Origin: Myxococcota bacterium
GTDB taxonomy: Bacteria; Myxococcota_A; UBA9160; UBA4427
DNA: 64,000 nucleotides
Direction: 5' to 3'
Assembly: GCA_030748735.1 (NCBI GenBank)
Contig: JASMLK010000055.1
Location: forward strand, 56,778-120,777
Shown here one piece after another: positions 25,284 to 35,211 of the stretch (position 1 is its first letter; each line of letters opens with the position of its first letter). A program made the translations under genes and the position numbers. The notes below the pieces were generated by a model that was not told where the DNA came from, did not search any database, and saw only the letters and a program-made list of their open reading frames with translations.

Positions 25284-27439
25284 GAAGCGTCGAGTTGGGG
25301 GGCGCCGGTCGCCGCGTGGCTTCGATGCGTTGGGTCGTACTCGCCTTCTTTCTCGTTCTCTCGGCACGGGCTGCGCATCTCACCGTCGTCACCGAGCGCG
25401 GTGAACTTCGCGCCCAGGGACAGCTAGAAAGTGCGCTGACCCTGCCGGCGACGCGCGGCGTGATCGTCGACCGCAATGGCATCGAACTCGCCTTGAGCGT
25501 GCGTGCCCCGTCGATCTACGTCTTGCCGCGCGAATTCGACGCCAGCCGCGCCAACGTCATCCAGCTCGCGAAGGCACTCGGCCACAGGGCGTCGGCGCTC
25601 CGCAAGCGCCTTTCCAAGCGCGACCGCTTCACCTTCATTGCCCGCTGGGTCGGTGAAGACATCGCGGCGCGCGTCGAAGCCCTCGACCTACCGGGTGTCG
25701 GCATCGTGATGGAGCCCCGTCGCGCCTACCCCGCCGACGAGCTGGCGAGTTCGCTGCTCGGCTTTTCGAACATCGACGGCCAGGGCGCGCGCGGCATCGA
25801 GCAGATGGAAGACAGCTGGCTGCGCGGCAAGCCCGTGCGCGTTTCGGTGCAGCGCGATGCGAAGGGCAGGCTGCTGACGGACAAGCGCGTCGAACCCGAG
25901 ATGACTTCGGGCGGCGACGTCGCGCTCACGATCGACATGACCATGCAGGCCGAAGCCGAAACCGCCCTGCGCGCGGCAGTCGAAAAGACCGGCGCGATCG
26001 GCGGCTGCGTCATCACCCTCGACCCGGCGACGGGCGAGATCCTCGCCCTGGCCGAAGCGCCCGGCTTCAACCCGAACCTCTTTCGCGAAACGCCCTATGA
26101 ACTGACCCGCTCGGCCGCCTTCCAGGACGCCGTCGAGCCCGGCTCGGTGATGAAGGCCTTCCTGATTGCGGCCGCCCTCGAAACCGGCACGATCCATCCG
26201 CGCCAGCGCTTCGACACCGGCGACGGCACGATCGACATCCCCGGCAAGAAGATCCGCGACCACCGCCCCTACGGTGTGCTCGACCCGGCGGGAACGCTGC
26301 AGCACTCGAGCAACGTCGCTTCGGTCATGATCGCGCAGCTACTCGGCCCCGAAGCACACGACGACGCACTGCGCGCCTTCGGCTTCGGCTCCACGACGGG
26401 CAGCGGCTTCCCCTCCGAATCGAACGGCCTGATGCGTCCCTGGCAGGACTGGAAGGCGATCGACCACGCGACGGTCGCCTTCGGACAGGGGATCGGCGTG
26501 ACCTCCGTCCAGCTCGCTTCGGCCATGGCGGTGCTCGCCGGCGACGGCCAGTGGCGCACGCCGCGCATCGTCTCTGCACGACGCCGCACCGACCACGCCG
26601 CGAAGCAAGCCGAATGGCAGCGTGTGTCGCCCCCGGCTCCGCGCCGCGTCGTCAGCGAAGAAACCGCAGATCGCGTGATGAAGATGCTCGAGTCGGTCGT
26701 CTCGGCCGAAGGCACCGGGCGCAAGGCAGCTCTCGAGGGGCTCGCGGTCGCGGGTAAGACCGGAACGGCGCAGAAACTCGATCGCGAACGCGGGGTCTAT
26801 TCGAAGACCCGATACACCGCGTGGTTCATGGGGGCGGCGCCGGCGAACGATCCGAAGCTCGTGGTCGTCGCCATGCTCGACGAACCCAAGGGCCTCGCAC
26901 ACGGCGGTGGCGATGTAGCCGCCCCGCTGTTCGCCCGGGTGGCCGCCGGCCAACTCGCACACGTCGGGATCTTTACGCGCCCCGCGCCGATTCCCGCACA
27001 GCCGCGGTCGGTGCAACTGGCGGCCGAGAAGCCCGAACCCGCGAAGACGAAAGCGAAGATGATCGAAAAGACGAAGTCCGCACCCGCTCGCGAAGCGAGC
27101 GCAGCGCCTGTGCAGCGCGTCGCCATGAACCCGCCGCCGCGCGTTCGCAGTGTCGATGCCCTTCCGAAGGCCCAACCCGCGACGCCGAAGAAGTCCGCCA
27201 GAAAGGTACAGCCAGACGCGCAGACGAAGCTTCCGCACGTCTCCGCGGGGCCGCCGCTGTTCGTCCCCGACTTCCGCGGCGAAACCGTCGCGTCCGTGCG
27301 CGCCATGGCGGCACGCGAAAAGATTCAGCTCGAAGTTCGCGGCGAGGGGCTCGCGATCGAGCAGCAGCCCGCCCCCGGCACCATCGTCGTCCACTCGCGT
27401 CGCAACGTGTGGGTCGCGTTCAGCAGCGAGGCCCGGTAG
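25280..27439 (+). CDS. ftsI: Septal peptidoglycan transpeptidase FtsI (PBP3-type) with PASTA domain
   Basis: Class B penicillin-binding protein for septal cross-linking. It has 719 residues: an N-terminal membrane anchor (RWVVLAFFLVLSARAA), the dimerisation/pedestal domain (LPATRGVIVDRNG), and a transpeptidase domain with Ser289-x-x-Lys292 (EPGSVMK), Ser343-Ser-Asn and Lys493-Thr-Gly. After it comes an Ala/Pro/Lys-rich linker (~560-650) and a C-terminal PASTA domain (VPDFRGETVASVRAMAARE...). The long low-complexity linker accounts for a length above the common 580-650. It overlaps ftsL by four bases, and murE follows after five. Confidence 0.96.
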   Translation: MRSVELGGAGRRVASMRWVVLAFFLVLSARAAHLTVVTERGELRAQGQLESALTLPATRGVIVDRNGIELALSVRAPSIYVLPREFDASRANVIQLAKALGHRASALRKRLSKRDRFTFIARWVGEDIAARVEALDLPGVGIVMEPRRAYPADELASSLLGFSNIDGQGARGIEQMEDSWLRGKPVRVSVQRDAKGRLLTDKRVEPEMTSGGDVALTIDMTMQAEAETALRAAVEKTGAIGGCVITLDPATGEILALAEAPGFNPNLFRETPYELTRSAAFQDAVEPGSVMKAFLIAAALETGTIHPRQRFDTGDGTIDIPGKKIRDHRPYGVLDPAGTLQHSSNVASVMIAQLLGPEAHDDALRAFGFGSTTGSGFPSESNGLMRPWQDWKAIDHATVAFGQGIGVTSVQLASAMAVLAGDGQWRTPRIVSARRRTDHAAKQAEWQRVSPPAPRRVVSEETADRVMKMLESVVSAEGTGRKAALEGLAVAGKTGTAQKLDRERGVYSKTRYTAWFMGAAPANDPKLVVVAMLDEPKGLAHGGGDVAAPLFARVAAGQLAHVGIFTRPAPIPAQPRSVQLAAEKPEPAKTKAKMIEKTKSAPAREASAAPVQRVAMNPPPRVRSVDALPKAQPATPKKSARKVQPDAQTKLPHVSAGPPLFVPDFRGETVASVRAMAAREKIQLEVRGEGLAIEQQPAPGTIVVHSRRNVWVAFSSEAR

Positions 27440-27444
27440 CGACG

Positions 27445-29016
27445 ATGCGACTCTCGACCCTCCTCGACGCCCTGCCCGCCGACCTCGCCGTGCGCGATCG
27501 CATCGCCCCGGGCGATGTCGCCGACCCGGTGATTCGCGGTGTGAGCTACGACTCGCGCAAGGTTGCGCCCGGCGATCTCTTCGTGGCGTTGCGCGGCAGC
27601 GTTGCGGACGGGCACGACTATCTCTCGCGCGCCATCGACCTCGGTGCGGTCGCACTGCTGGTCGAAACGGCACCGTCCGCCGACACCCTCGGTTCGGCCG
27701 TCGCGGTCGTCGTACCCGATTCGCGCCGCGCCATGGCGCGCCTCGCGCCCCGCTTCTACGGCGAGCCCGCGTCCGAAATGACCCTGGTCGGGGTCACGGG
27801 CACCAATGGCAAGACGAGCACCAGCTACCTCGTCGAATCGATCCTGCAGCGCGCGCGCATGCGTACCGGCCTGATCGGCACGGTCGAAGTCCGTTACGCG
27901 GGCGAAGTGCAGGTGGCCGTCAACACCACACCCGAAAGCCTCGACCTGCAGGCCACCCTGCGATCGATGTGCACGCAGAACGTCGACCACGTGGTGATGG
28001 AAGTTTCGAGCCACGGGCTGGAACTCGAGCGCATCCACGGTTGTGGTTTTCGCGTGGCCGCGATGACGAACCTGACCCAGGACCATCTCGACTTCCACGG
28101 CGACATGGACGCGTATCGCTCGTCGAAGGTGCGGTTGTTCTCGGAATACCTCGATGCGAACGGCTGCGCGGTGGTGAACGTCGACGACCCCAGTGCTGCG
28201 CACTTTCTCGACGCCGCCCGCGAGCGCGGCGCGCGATGCCTCGAGGTGTCGCGCGACGCGAAGCGCGAAGCGCACGTGCGCGTCAGCGACGCGCAGATCA
28301 CCCTCGACGGGAGCCGGGTCTCGCTCGCCCTGCCCAGCGGTCCGCTGGATGTCGAACTCCCGCTGCTGGGTGACTTCAATCTCGAAAACCTGGTCGTCGC
28401 GGTGGGGATCGCGGTCGCGCTCGAGATCGAACCCGAAGTGATCGCCGAAGGCATCCAGCATTGCCCGCAGGTGCCCGGCCGCATGGAAGTCGTCGAAGCA
28501 CGAAACGACGCGCATCCCACGGTGGTCGTCGACTACGCCCACACGCCCGACGCCGTCGACAAGCTGCTCGCCGCAGTACGACCGCTCGTGAAGGGACGCT
28601 CGATTGCGGTCTTCGGTTGCGGTGGCGACCGCGACCGCGCGAAACGCCCGCTGATGGCCGAGGCCGTCGCGAAACACAGCGACCTCGCGATCGCGACCAG
28701 CGACAACCCGCGCACCGAAGACCCGCTCGCGATTCTTCGCGATGTCGAAGCCGGGCTCGGTGGGCTGACGCGTGTCGAGGCCGCGGCGCTCGACCAGAGC
28801 CATCGCGCCTACACCACCCTGCCCGACCGCAGTGAAGCGATTGCCCACGCCGTCGCCATCGCAGAGCCCGAAGACGCGGTCGTGCTCGCCGGCAAAGGGC
28901 ACGAGGACTACCAGATCGTCGGCACGGTGAAGCTCCCCTTCGACGATCGCGATCAGGCGCGACGCGCACTTCGCGCCCGCGATGAGGCTGGACAGACGGA
29001 GGGTGAGGGCCGATGA
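27445..29016 (+). CDS. murE: UDP-MurNAc-Ala-Glu:meso-diaminopimelate ligase MurE
   Basis: Adds the third amino acid of the peptidoglycan stem peptide using ATP. It has 523 residues from the ATG at 27445. The N-terminal domain 'VSYDSRKVAPGDLFVALRG' binds UDP-MurNAc; GVTGTNGKTS (~117-126) is the ATP-binding P-loop; 'SSHGLELERIHG' and 'VDYAHTPDAVDKLL' are Mur-ligase landmarks. The DNPR motif at residue ~420 is the known signature for meso-diaminopimelate, so a Gram-negative-type peptidoglycan is predicted. The C-terminal GKGHEDYQI is also typical. It overlaps murF by four bases. Confidence 0.97.
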   Translation: MRLSTLLDALPADLAVRDRIAPGDVADPVIRGVSYDSRKVAPGDLFVALRGSVADGHDYLSRAIDLGAVALLVETAPSADTLGSAVAVVVPDSRRAMARLAPRFYGEPASEMTLVGVTGTNGKTSTSYLVESILQRARMRTGLIGTVEVRYAGEVQVAVNTTPESLDLQATLRSMCTQNVDHVVMEVSSHGLELERIHGCGFRVAAMTNLTQDHLDFHGDMDAYRSSKVRLFSEYLDANGCAVVNVDDPSAAHFLDAARERGARCLEVSRDAKREAHVRVSDAQITLDGSRVSLALPSGPLDVELPLLGDFNLENLVVAVGIAVALEIEPEVIAEGIQHCPQVPGRMEVVEARNDAHPTVVVDYAHTPDAVDKLLAAVRPLVKGRSIAVFGCGGDRDRAKRPLMAEAVAKHSDLAIATSDNPRTEDPLAILRDVEAGLGGLTRVEAAALDQSHRAYTTLPDRSEAIAHAVAIAEPEDAVVLAGKGHEDYQIVGTVKLPFDDRDQARRALRARDEAGQTEGEGR

Positions 29017-30416
29017 GCACGCGCTATTCCGCCTCCGATCTCGCGAACTGGTGCGGCGGCGAAATCCTCCAGGGCGACGGCGCGAACGTGCTCCACGGCC
29101 TTTCCATCGATTCGCGCGCGATCGAAGCGGGGCAACTCTTCGCCGCGATCGTCGGCCCCAACCACGACGCCCACGGATACCTCGAACAAGCCGCGAAGGC
29201 GGGTGCCGGTGCACTGCTCGTCGAGGCCGCACGCGTACGGGGCACTGCACTGCCTTCGGACGTTCTCGTCGTTGCGGTTGACGACACCACGCGGGGCATC
29301 CAGGCCCTCGCGACCCAACACCGACGCCGCTTCGAGGGCACGCTCGTCGCGCTCACCGGAAGCAGCGGCAAGACCACCACCAAGGAGATGATTGCCGCGG
29401 TGCTCGAGGCCGCAGGCCCTTGCCTCAAGACCCAGGGCAATCTCAACAACGACTACGGCGTGCCACTCACGCTCCTGCGACGCGAAGACCAGCACGAGCG
29501 CGCGGTGATCGAGCTCGGCATGAACCATCGCGGAGAGATCGCGCGGCTAGCCGAAATCGCGCAGGCCGACGTCGCCCTGGTGACGAACATCGGCACGGCG
29601 CACATCGAACACCTCGGCAGCCAGTCCGAGATCGCCGCCGAAAAGGGCGACCTCTTCGCTTCGCTCGATGCTTCTGGCGTGGCGCTCGCGAACTTCGACG
29701 ACGCGTTGGTGCGCGAACAGGCGAAGCGCAGCCCCGGCCACGTGCTGTCTTACGGTGTGGCCGCGGACGCGGACGTGCGAGCCGTCGGCATCGCGTTCGA
29801 TCCGGCCGGGCGCTTTCGCATGACCCTCGTCCACGACGGGACGAACACGCCGGTTGAAGTCGAAGGGCTCGGCGAAACAACGATCATCAACACCCTCGCG
29901 GCCGCCTCGGTCGGGATCGCGTGCGACCTCACCAGCGAACAGATCGCACAGGGACTCTCCGACTACCGCGGTATCGCGGGACGCATGAGCCCCCACACGC
30001 TGTCGAACGGCGCGACCCTGATCGACGACAGCTACAACGCGAATCCGCAGTCGATGGTCGCAGCCATCGAGAGCCTCGCGCGACTCGCGGGCAGCGCGAC
30101 CAGCCACGCCGTGCTCGGCGCCATGGCTGAACTCGGCAACGAGGATGCACGAGCGCACCTCGAAGTCGGCCGGCTGGTGCACGAAAGCGGCATCTCCCGA
30201 CTCATCACCGTCGGTGAAGCCGCGCAAGGCATTGCGGCCGGCGCGCGTCGTGCCGGCATGGACTCGACACGCATCAAGAGCGTCGAAGATCACGACGCCG
30301 CTTGTAAAACGCTTCGCGAATCCATCAGCCGTAGCGACTGGATCCTGGTCAAGGGATCACGCGCCGCGCGCATGGAACGCATCGTCGACACACTTTCGAA
30401 ATCGGGGGCGAACTGA
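29013..30416 (+). CDS. murF: UDP-MurNAc-tripeptide:D-Ala-D-Ala ligase MurF
   Basis: Adds D-Ala-D-Ala to complete the UDP-MurNAc-pentapeptide. It has 467 residues. The P-loop LTGSSGKTTTKEMI lies near residue 110. 'LKTQGNLNNDYGVPLTLLR', 'IELGMNHRGEIARL', 'TNIGTAHIEHLGS' and 'IDDSYNANPQSM' are strong MurF signatures. The start lies inside the murE stop (ATGA), and the stop shares one base with the mraY ATG. No D-Ala-D-Ala ligase gene is found in this cluster, so ddl must lie elsewhere. Confidence 0.97.
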   Translation: MSTRYSASDLANWCGGEILQGDGANVLHGLSIDSRAIEAGQLFAAIVGPNHDAHGYLEQAAKAGAGALLVEAARVRGTALPSDVLVVAVDDTTRGIQALATQHRRRFEGTLVALTGSSGKTTTKEMIAAVLEAAGPCLKTQGNLNNDYGVPLTLLRREDQHERAVIELGMNHRGEIARLAEIAQADVALVTNIGTAHIEHLGSQSEIAAEKGDLFASLDASGVALANFDDALVREQAKRSPGHVLSYGVAADADVRAVGIAFDPAGRFRMTLVHDGTNTPVEVEGLGETTIINTLAAASVGIACDLTSEQIAQGLSDYRGIAGRMSPHTLSNGATLIDDSYNANPQSMVAAIESLARLAGSATSHAVLGAMAELGNEDARAHLEVGRLVHESGISRLITVGEAAQGIAAGARRAGMDSTRIKSVEDHDAACKTLRESISRSDWILVKGSRAARMERIVDTLSKSGAN

Positions 30417-31489
30417 TGCTCTATCACCTTCTCTATCCCCTCGCGGAACAGTACGGCGCGTTCAACGTCGTGCGTTACATCACCTTCCGGACGGCAGCCG
30501 CGACACTCACCTCGCTGTTCATCTGCTTCGTCGTCGGTCCCTGGTTGATCCGCCGGCTTTCCGCCCTGCGCGTCGGCCAGCCGATTCGCGAGATCGGCCC
30601 CGACCACCAAGCGAAGGAAGGCACACCCACGATGGGCGGGCTGTTGATTCTGTTTTCGCTGCTCGTGTCGGTGCTGCTCTGGAGCGAGCTCGACAACCGC
30701 ATGGTGTGGATTCTCGTGGGGCTCACGGCCGGTTACGGCGTGCTCGGTTTCGTCGACGACTACCAGAAGGTCACCCAGGGAAGCAGCGCGGGGATCAGCG
30801 CGCGCATGAAGCTCGTGTGGCAAATGCTCTTCGCCCTCGGCGTCGCGGTCGCAATCTACACGGACCCGAACTTCGACAAAGAGATCGCGGTGCCCTTCTT
30901 CAAGAACTTCACCCCCAACCTGGGGATGTTCTACGTGCCGCTGGCCGCGTTCATCATCGTGGCCGCGAGCAACGGCGTGAATCTCACCGACGGGCTCGAC
31001 GGCCTCGCGATCGGGCCGGTGATGATTGCCGCCGGCACCTTCCTGATCCTCTCGTACGCGGCCGGTCACTCGGGCATCGCCGAGTACCTGCAAATCAAAT
31101 ACGTCCCCGGTTCGGGCCAGCTCGCGATCTTCTGCGGCGCCATGGTCGGGGGCAGTCTCGGTTTTCTCTGGTTCAACGCCTCCCCGGCAGAACTCTTCAT
31201 GGGCGACGTCGGTTCGCTCGCGCTGGGGGGCGCGCTCGGAACCATTGCTGTTTTGATCCGCCAGGAGATCTTGTTGGCGGTGGTGGGCGGGATCTTCGTC
31301 GTCGAGACGGTTTCCGTGATCATCCAGGTGGCGTCGTTCAAGCTCACGGGCAAACGCGTCTTCTTGATGGCACCGATCCACCACCACTTCGAAAAGGTCG
31401 GCTGGGCGGAACAGAAGATCGTGGTTCGCTTCTGGATCGTGTCGATCATCCTCGGCCTGGTCGCCCTTTCGTCGCTCAAGCTTCGATAG
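30416..31489 (+). CDS. mraY: Phospho-MurNAc-pentapeptide transferase MraY
   Basis: Integral membrane enzyme that makes lipid I from UDP-MurNAc-pentapeptide and undecaprenyl phosphate. It has 357 residues and about ten membrane segments. Mg-binding Asp114-Asp115 is in FVDDYQK; 'NGVNLTDGLDGLAIGP' (~residue 185) and 'LFMGDVGSLALGGALG' carry further catalytic aspartates; HHHFEK (~321) is the conserved His cluster. It starts on the last base of the murF stop. Undecaprenyl phosphate is recycled by the uppP product at 61525-62310. Confidence 0.98.
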   Translation: MLYHLLYPLAEQYGAFNVVRYITFRTAAATLTSLFICFVVGPWLIRRLSALRVGQPIREIGPDHQAKEGTPTMGGLLILFSLLVSVLLWSELDNRMVWILVGLTAGYGVLGFVDDYQKVTQGSSAGISARMKLVWQMLFALGVAVAIYTDPNFDKEIAVPFFKNFTPNLGMFYVPLAAFIIVAASNGVNLTDGLDGLAIGPVMIAAGTFLILSYAAGHSGIAEYLQIKYVPGSGQLAIFCGAMVGGSLGFLWFNASPAELFMGDVGSLALGGALGTIAVLIRQEILLAVVGGIFVVETVSVIIQVASFKLTGKRVFLMAPIHHHFEKVGWAEQKIVVRFWIVSIILGLVALSSLKLR

Positions 31490-31547
31490 TCCGGCCCTCC
31501 AGTACGAATCGCGCGTTCTTGTTCGAAAACGAAGGGGCACGTGCGCG

Positions 31548-32894
31548 ATGAAACTCGCTGGCCAGCGAGTGTTGATCCTTGGACTCGGCATTTCGGGTCG
31601 CAGTGCGGCGAATTTCTGCGCCGCGCGCGGGGCAGAAGTGTTGGCCGCAGACGAAGCGCCGCGCGAAAAGCTCGCCGCCCTCGACACGCTCGCACCCGAG
31701 GTGGCGTTGCAGGTCGGCCAGACGCTTCCCGACGTTGCGGACTTCGACCTCGTCGTTCCGAGCCCGGGCGTCCCGCGCGAACGCTACGCGGAGCGCGCAC
31801 GCAAGGTGATCGGAGACATCGAACTCGCGTCGCGCTTTCTCGAAGTCCCGATCGTCGCGGTCACCGGCACCAATGGAAAGTCGACGACCGTGACCCTGGT
31901 CGAAGCCATGTTGCGGGCCGGTGAGCTGCGCGCCCGGATTGCGGGCAACGTGGGGACCCCGGCACTTTCGCTCGTCGGTGAGCCCCTCGATGTCGCAGTG
32001 CTCGAGGTTTCATCGTTTCAGCTCGAAGCGGTCGAGACCTTCGCGCCGCGCGTGGCCGCCGTGCTGAACGTCACCCCGGACCACCTCGATCGCCACGGCA
32101 GCATGGAGGTCTACGCGGCTACCAAGGCGCGCATCTTCGCGCGCCAGGGGCCGTCCGATACAGCAGTGTTGAACCACGACGACACGATCGTCCGCGGCAT
32201 GGCGAGCGCCTGCAAAGGCGAGGTTCGGTACTTCAGCACGCGTGGCGCCGTTTCGCGCGGGGCCTGCCTCGACGGCGGCACCCTCGCCCTCATCGAACGC
32301 GATGGCATGCGACGCGTGGCACTCGACGGCACTGCGTTTTCAGGCGGCCACGCCCTGGCGAACCTGCTCGCCGCGGTTTCGATCGTGACGGCACTCGGCG
32401 TCGACCCCGCACGCGCGATCGGGGCGGCTTGCGACGTCGCACCACTTCCGCATCGCTGCGAAGACGTCGCCACCCGCGGCGGCGTGCGCTTCGTGAACGA
32501 TTCGAAAGCCACCAACCCCGGTGCAGCGGCCCAGAGCCTCGAGAGCTTCGCCGCGCCGATCCACTGGCTCGCAGGTGGCAGTGACAAGGGCATCGACTTC
32601 TCGTCGCTGGCCGACGCGGCGCAGGGTCGCGTCGCTTGCGCGTACCTCTACGGCGAAACCGCCGCTGCACTCGCCGACGTGCTGGATGCGCGAGTCGAAA
32701 CCCGACGGTTCGACACCCTCGACGAAGCCCTCGAGGCCGCCGCAGCGAATGCGTGCGCGAGTGAGGTCGTTCTGTTGGCGCCTGCCTGCGCGAGCTTCGA
32801 CCAGTTCAAGAACTTCGAAGAACGCGGCGAGCACTTCCGCCGCGCAGTAGAAGCCCTGCCTTCGAACCCACCCGACCAAGGGGAGACCGCTTGA
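31548..32894 (+). CDS. murD: UDP-MurNAc-L-alanine:D-glutamate ligase MurD
   Basis: Adds D-Glu to UDP-MurNAc-L-Ala. It has 448 residues. The N-terminal Rossmann-like domain begins 'QRVLILGLGISGRSAANF'; 'VVPSPGVPRE' follows; the P-loop is VTGTNGKSTTV (~residue 104-114); 'LEVSSFQLE', 'LNVTPDHLDRHGS', 'HRCEDVATRGGVRFVNDSKATN' and 'WLAGGSDKGIDFS' confirm MurD. A 58-base gap to mraY is the largest within the mur part of the cluster. The start follows a weak ribosome-binding site. Its stop overlaps the ftsW ATG. Confidence 0.97.
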   Translation: MKLAGQRVLILGLGISGRSAANFCAARGAEVLAADEAPREKLAALDTLAPEVALQVGQTLPDVADFDLVVPSPGVPRERYAERARKVIGDIELASRFLEVPIVAVTGTNGKSTTVTLVEAMLRAGELRARIAGNVGTPALSLVGEPLDVAVLEVSSFQLEAVETFAPRVAAVLNVTPDHLDRHGSMEVYAATKARIFARQGPSDTAVLNHDDTIVRGMASACKGEVRYFSTRGAVSRGACLDGGTLALIERDGMRRVALDGTAFSGGHALANLLAAVSIVTALGVDPARAIGAACDVAPLPHRCEDVATRGGVRFVNDSKATNPGAAAQSLESFAAPIHWLAGGSDKGIDFSSLADAAQGRVACAYLYGETAAALADVLDARVETRRFDTLDEALEAAAANACASEVVLLAPACASFDQFKNFEERGEHFRRAVEALPSNPPDQGETA

Positions 32895-34087
32895 TGCTCG
32901 GAGACCGAAAAGCATCGCGTGACCGAAGCGACCGTCGCAGCTTTCCCACCAGTGAATCGCACACCGGGATCGACAGCGATCTCTTGATCTCCGCCAGCGT
33001 GTTGATCGGCTTCGGCGTGGTGATGAGCTACAGCACGACCGCCCCGCTTTCGATCGAGCGGACGATTCCGCCGCTGTTCGTCGACCACGTCAGCGCACTC
33101 GCGGTGGGCGTTCTCGCCGCAACCGCCGCGGCCTGCATGCCGCTGGTCTTCTGGTATCGCATCGCCTTCCCGATCTGGTTCGTCGGCGTGCTGCTCCTGA
33201 TGGCGACGTTCTTCTTTGGCGTCGAAGTCAACGGTGCTCAGCGCTGGCTGCCGATCCCGGGGCTGGGTTTCCGCTTTCAGCCCGTGGAGCCGGTGAAGTT
33301 CGCAACGCTGATCGCCGTGGCCGCCGTCGTGGCGCCGCAGGATGGCCGAACACCGCTCTCGCGCAAGCGCGCGCTGATCGCCGCCGGCATGGCGCTGCCC
33401 GTGGTGACGTTCCTCTTGCTCCAACCCGATCTCGGCAATGCGGTGCTCGTGTCGCTACTGGTCGCGATGTTGCTGTTGGTCGCGGGCCTTCCGATCCGAC
33501 AGCTCATCCTGCCGGGCATCGCGGGCGTGATCGGACTCGCCGCCTACATCGCGAACAACCCCTACGCGCAGCGACGCGTCTTCGGCTTCATGGATCCGTG
33601 GCAGGACGCCCAGGGTGCCGGCTTCCAGTTGGTGCAGTCGATCATCGCCTTCAACCAGGGCGGGCTCTTTGGCGTGGGGCTCGGCAACGGAAAGCAGAAG
33701 CTCTTCTACCTGCCCGAAGCCCACACCGACTTCATCCTCTCGCTGGTGGCCGAAGAACTCGGGTTGGTTGGCGTATTGATCGTGTTCGGCGCCTTTGCGG
33801 TGCTGCTGATTTCGGGCACGCGCATCGCGCGACGCGCACGCTCGCGCTTCGCGCTGCTCCTCGCCTTCGCGATCACTTCACTTCTCGCCATACCGGCCGC
33901 GGTGAACGCGGCGGTCGTGATGGGCATGCTGCCGACGAAGGGTCTCACCCTCCCCTTCCTTTCCTACGGCGGCACGTCGATCGTCATCTGCTGCACGTTG
34001 CTCGGCGTTCTGCTCGGGCTCTCGCGACAGGGCGGCCCGAAAATCGGCCGACGCGGTCGCGTACTCGCCAGGGGAGTGATCGCGTGA
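32891..34087 (+). CDS. ftsW: Septal peptidoglycan glycosyltransferase FtsW (SEDS)
   Basis: Polymerises lipid II at the septum in partnership with FtsI. It has 398 residues and about ten membrane segments after a basic N-terminus. Typical SEDS sequences include 'VNGAQRWLPIPGLGFRFQPVEPVKFA', 'FLLLQPDLGNAVLV', 'GFQLVQSIIAFNQGGLFGVGLGNGKQK' and 'LPEAHTDFILSLVAEELGLVG'; near the end 'GMLPTKGLTLPFLSYGG' is invariant. It lies between murD and murG, overlapping both by four bases. Confidence 0.97.
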   Translation: MMLGDRKASRDRSDRRSFPTSESHTGIDSDLLISASVLIGFGVVMSYSTTAPLSIERTIPPLFVDHVSALAVGVLAATAAACMPLVFWYRIAFPIWFVGVLLLMATFFFGVEVNGAQRWLPIPGLGFRFQPVEPVKFATLIAVAAVVAPQDGRTPLSRKRALIAAGMALPVVTFLLLQPDLGNAVLVSLLVAMLLLVAGLPIRQLILPGIAGVIGLAAYIANNPYAQRRVFGFMDPWQDAQGAGFQLVQSIIAFNQGGLFGVGLGNGKQKLFYLPEAHTDFILSLVAEELGLVGVLIVFGAFAVLLISGTRIARRARSRFALLLAFAITSLLAIPAAVNAAVVMGMLPTKGLTLPFLSYGGTSIVICCTLLGVLLGLSRQGGPKIGRRGRVLARGVIA

Positions 34088-35211
34088 AGCATCGCTTTGC
34101 CATCGCAGGTGGGGGAACGGGTGGCCATGTCATGCCCGCGCTGGCCCTCGGCGAAGCGCTGGCGCAGGACGGCCACAAAAGTGTCTTCCTCGGTTCGCAG
34201 CGCGGACTCGAGACGAAGCTCGTCCCCGAAGCGGGCTTCGAACTCGTGGCGCTCTCGAGTGGACAGGTGATGGGGCGCGGACTGCTCGGCAAGATTTCGG
34301 GCGCGCTCGCGATCCTCGGTACGGTTGCGGGTGCGCGGCGCGCACTCAAGCAACATCGAAGCGAGATCGTGGTTTCGGTCGGTGGCTACGCGGCGATGCC
34401 CGCCACCCTGGCTGCCGTGTTGATGCGCCTTCCGATCGTGCTCGTCGAACCCAACGCCGTCCCGGGACGCGTGAATCGCCTGACCGCGCGCTTCGCAAAG
34501 CGCGTCTTCCCGGCCTTCGACATCGCGGCGGACCGACTCGATGCGCGCGCGCGAAGCGAGGTCCTCGGCGTGCCGCTGCGTCAGGCGCTGGTCGATGGAT
34601 TCGCGAGCAAGGACGCCCGTCGCAGCCCGACGGCTCCCTTTCGCCTGCTGGTCTTCGGCGGAAGCCAGGGCGCACGTCAGATCAACGAAGCCATGATGGC
34701 CGCCGCACCGCGACTCGCTGCACTCGAAGTCGAAGTCTTTCATTCGACGGGCGAAGCCGACCAGGGTCGTGTCAGCGAGGCGTACGAAAAGGCCGGGCTG
34801 CCCGCGACCGTCGTGGCCTTCGAACGCAACCTGCCTGCACGTTACGCGTGGGCCGACATCGCGATCTGCCGCGCGGGCGCGCTCACGATCGCCGAACTCG
34901 CGCTTTCGGGCCTCCCCGCGCTGCTCGTCCCCTACCCCTACGCAGCCGACGATCACCAGGCCGCGAACGCGCACGAACTCGAAAAACTCGGCGCCGCGCG
35001 ACGCTTGCGTGGGCTCGAAGACGCCGAAGCCGGCGGTGCGGTGATCGTGAAGACCTTGAGCGAACTCTTCGCCGACTCCGACACCCTCGTCGCAATGCAA
35101 CGCGCCTCGCGCACGATGGCGCGCCCGAACGCGGCGCGCGAAATCACGGCCGCGTGCTGCGCGCTGCTCGAAGGCAAAGCCAGCTCCATCGCAGCAGGGG
35201 ATGCATCTTGA
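34084..35211 (+). CDS. murG: Lipid II synthase MurG (GlcNAc transferase)
   Basis: Transfers GlcNAc to lipid I at the inner face of the cytoplasmic membrane. It has 375 residues from the GTG at 34084 (overlapping ftsW as GTGA). The N-terminal loop 'AIAGGGTGGHVMPALALGEAL' binds lipid I. 'SVGGYAAMPATLAA', 'VEPNAVPGRVNR', 'FGGSQGARQINEA', 'ADIAICRAGALTIAELALSGLPALLVPYP' and 'DDHQAANA' are the expected UDP-GlcNAc-side signatures of family GT28. All catalytic segments appear intact. Confidence 0.97.
   Translation: MKHRFAIAGGGTGGHVMPALALGEALAQDGHKSVFLGSQRGLETKLVPEAGFELVALSSGQVMGRGLLGKISGALAILGTVAGARRALKQHRSEIVVSVGGYAAMPATLAAVLMRLPIVLVEPNAVPGRVNRLTARFAKRVFPAFDIAADRLDARARSEVLGVPLRQALVDGFASKDARRSPTAPFRLLVFGGSQGARQINEAMMAAAPRLAALEVEVFHSTGEADQGRVSEAYEKAGLPATVVAFERNLPARYAWADIAICRAGALTIAELALSGLPALLVPYPYAADDHQAANAHELEKLGAARRLRGLEDAEAGGAVIVKTLSELFADSDTLVAMQRASRTMARPNAAREITAACCALLEGKASSIAAGDAS

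Noticed and set aside
27325..29250. 641-codon minus-strand frame over murE/murF
   Set aside because: It is antisense to overlapping Mur ligases; composition matches a reverse-complement shadow.
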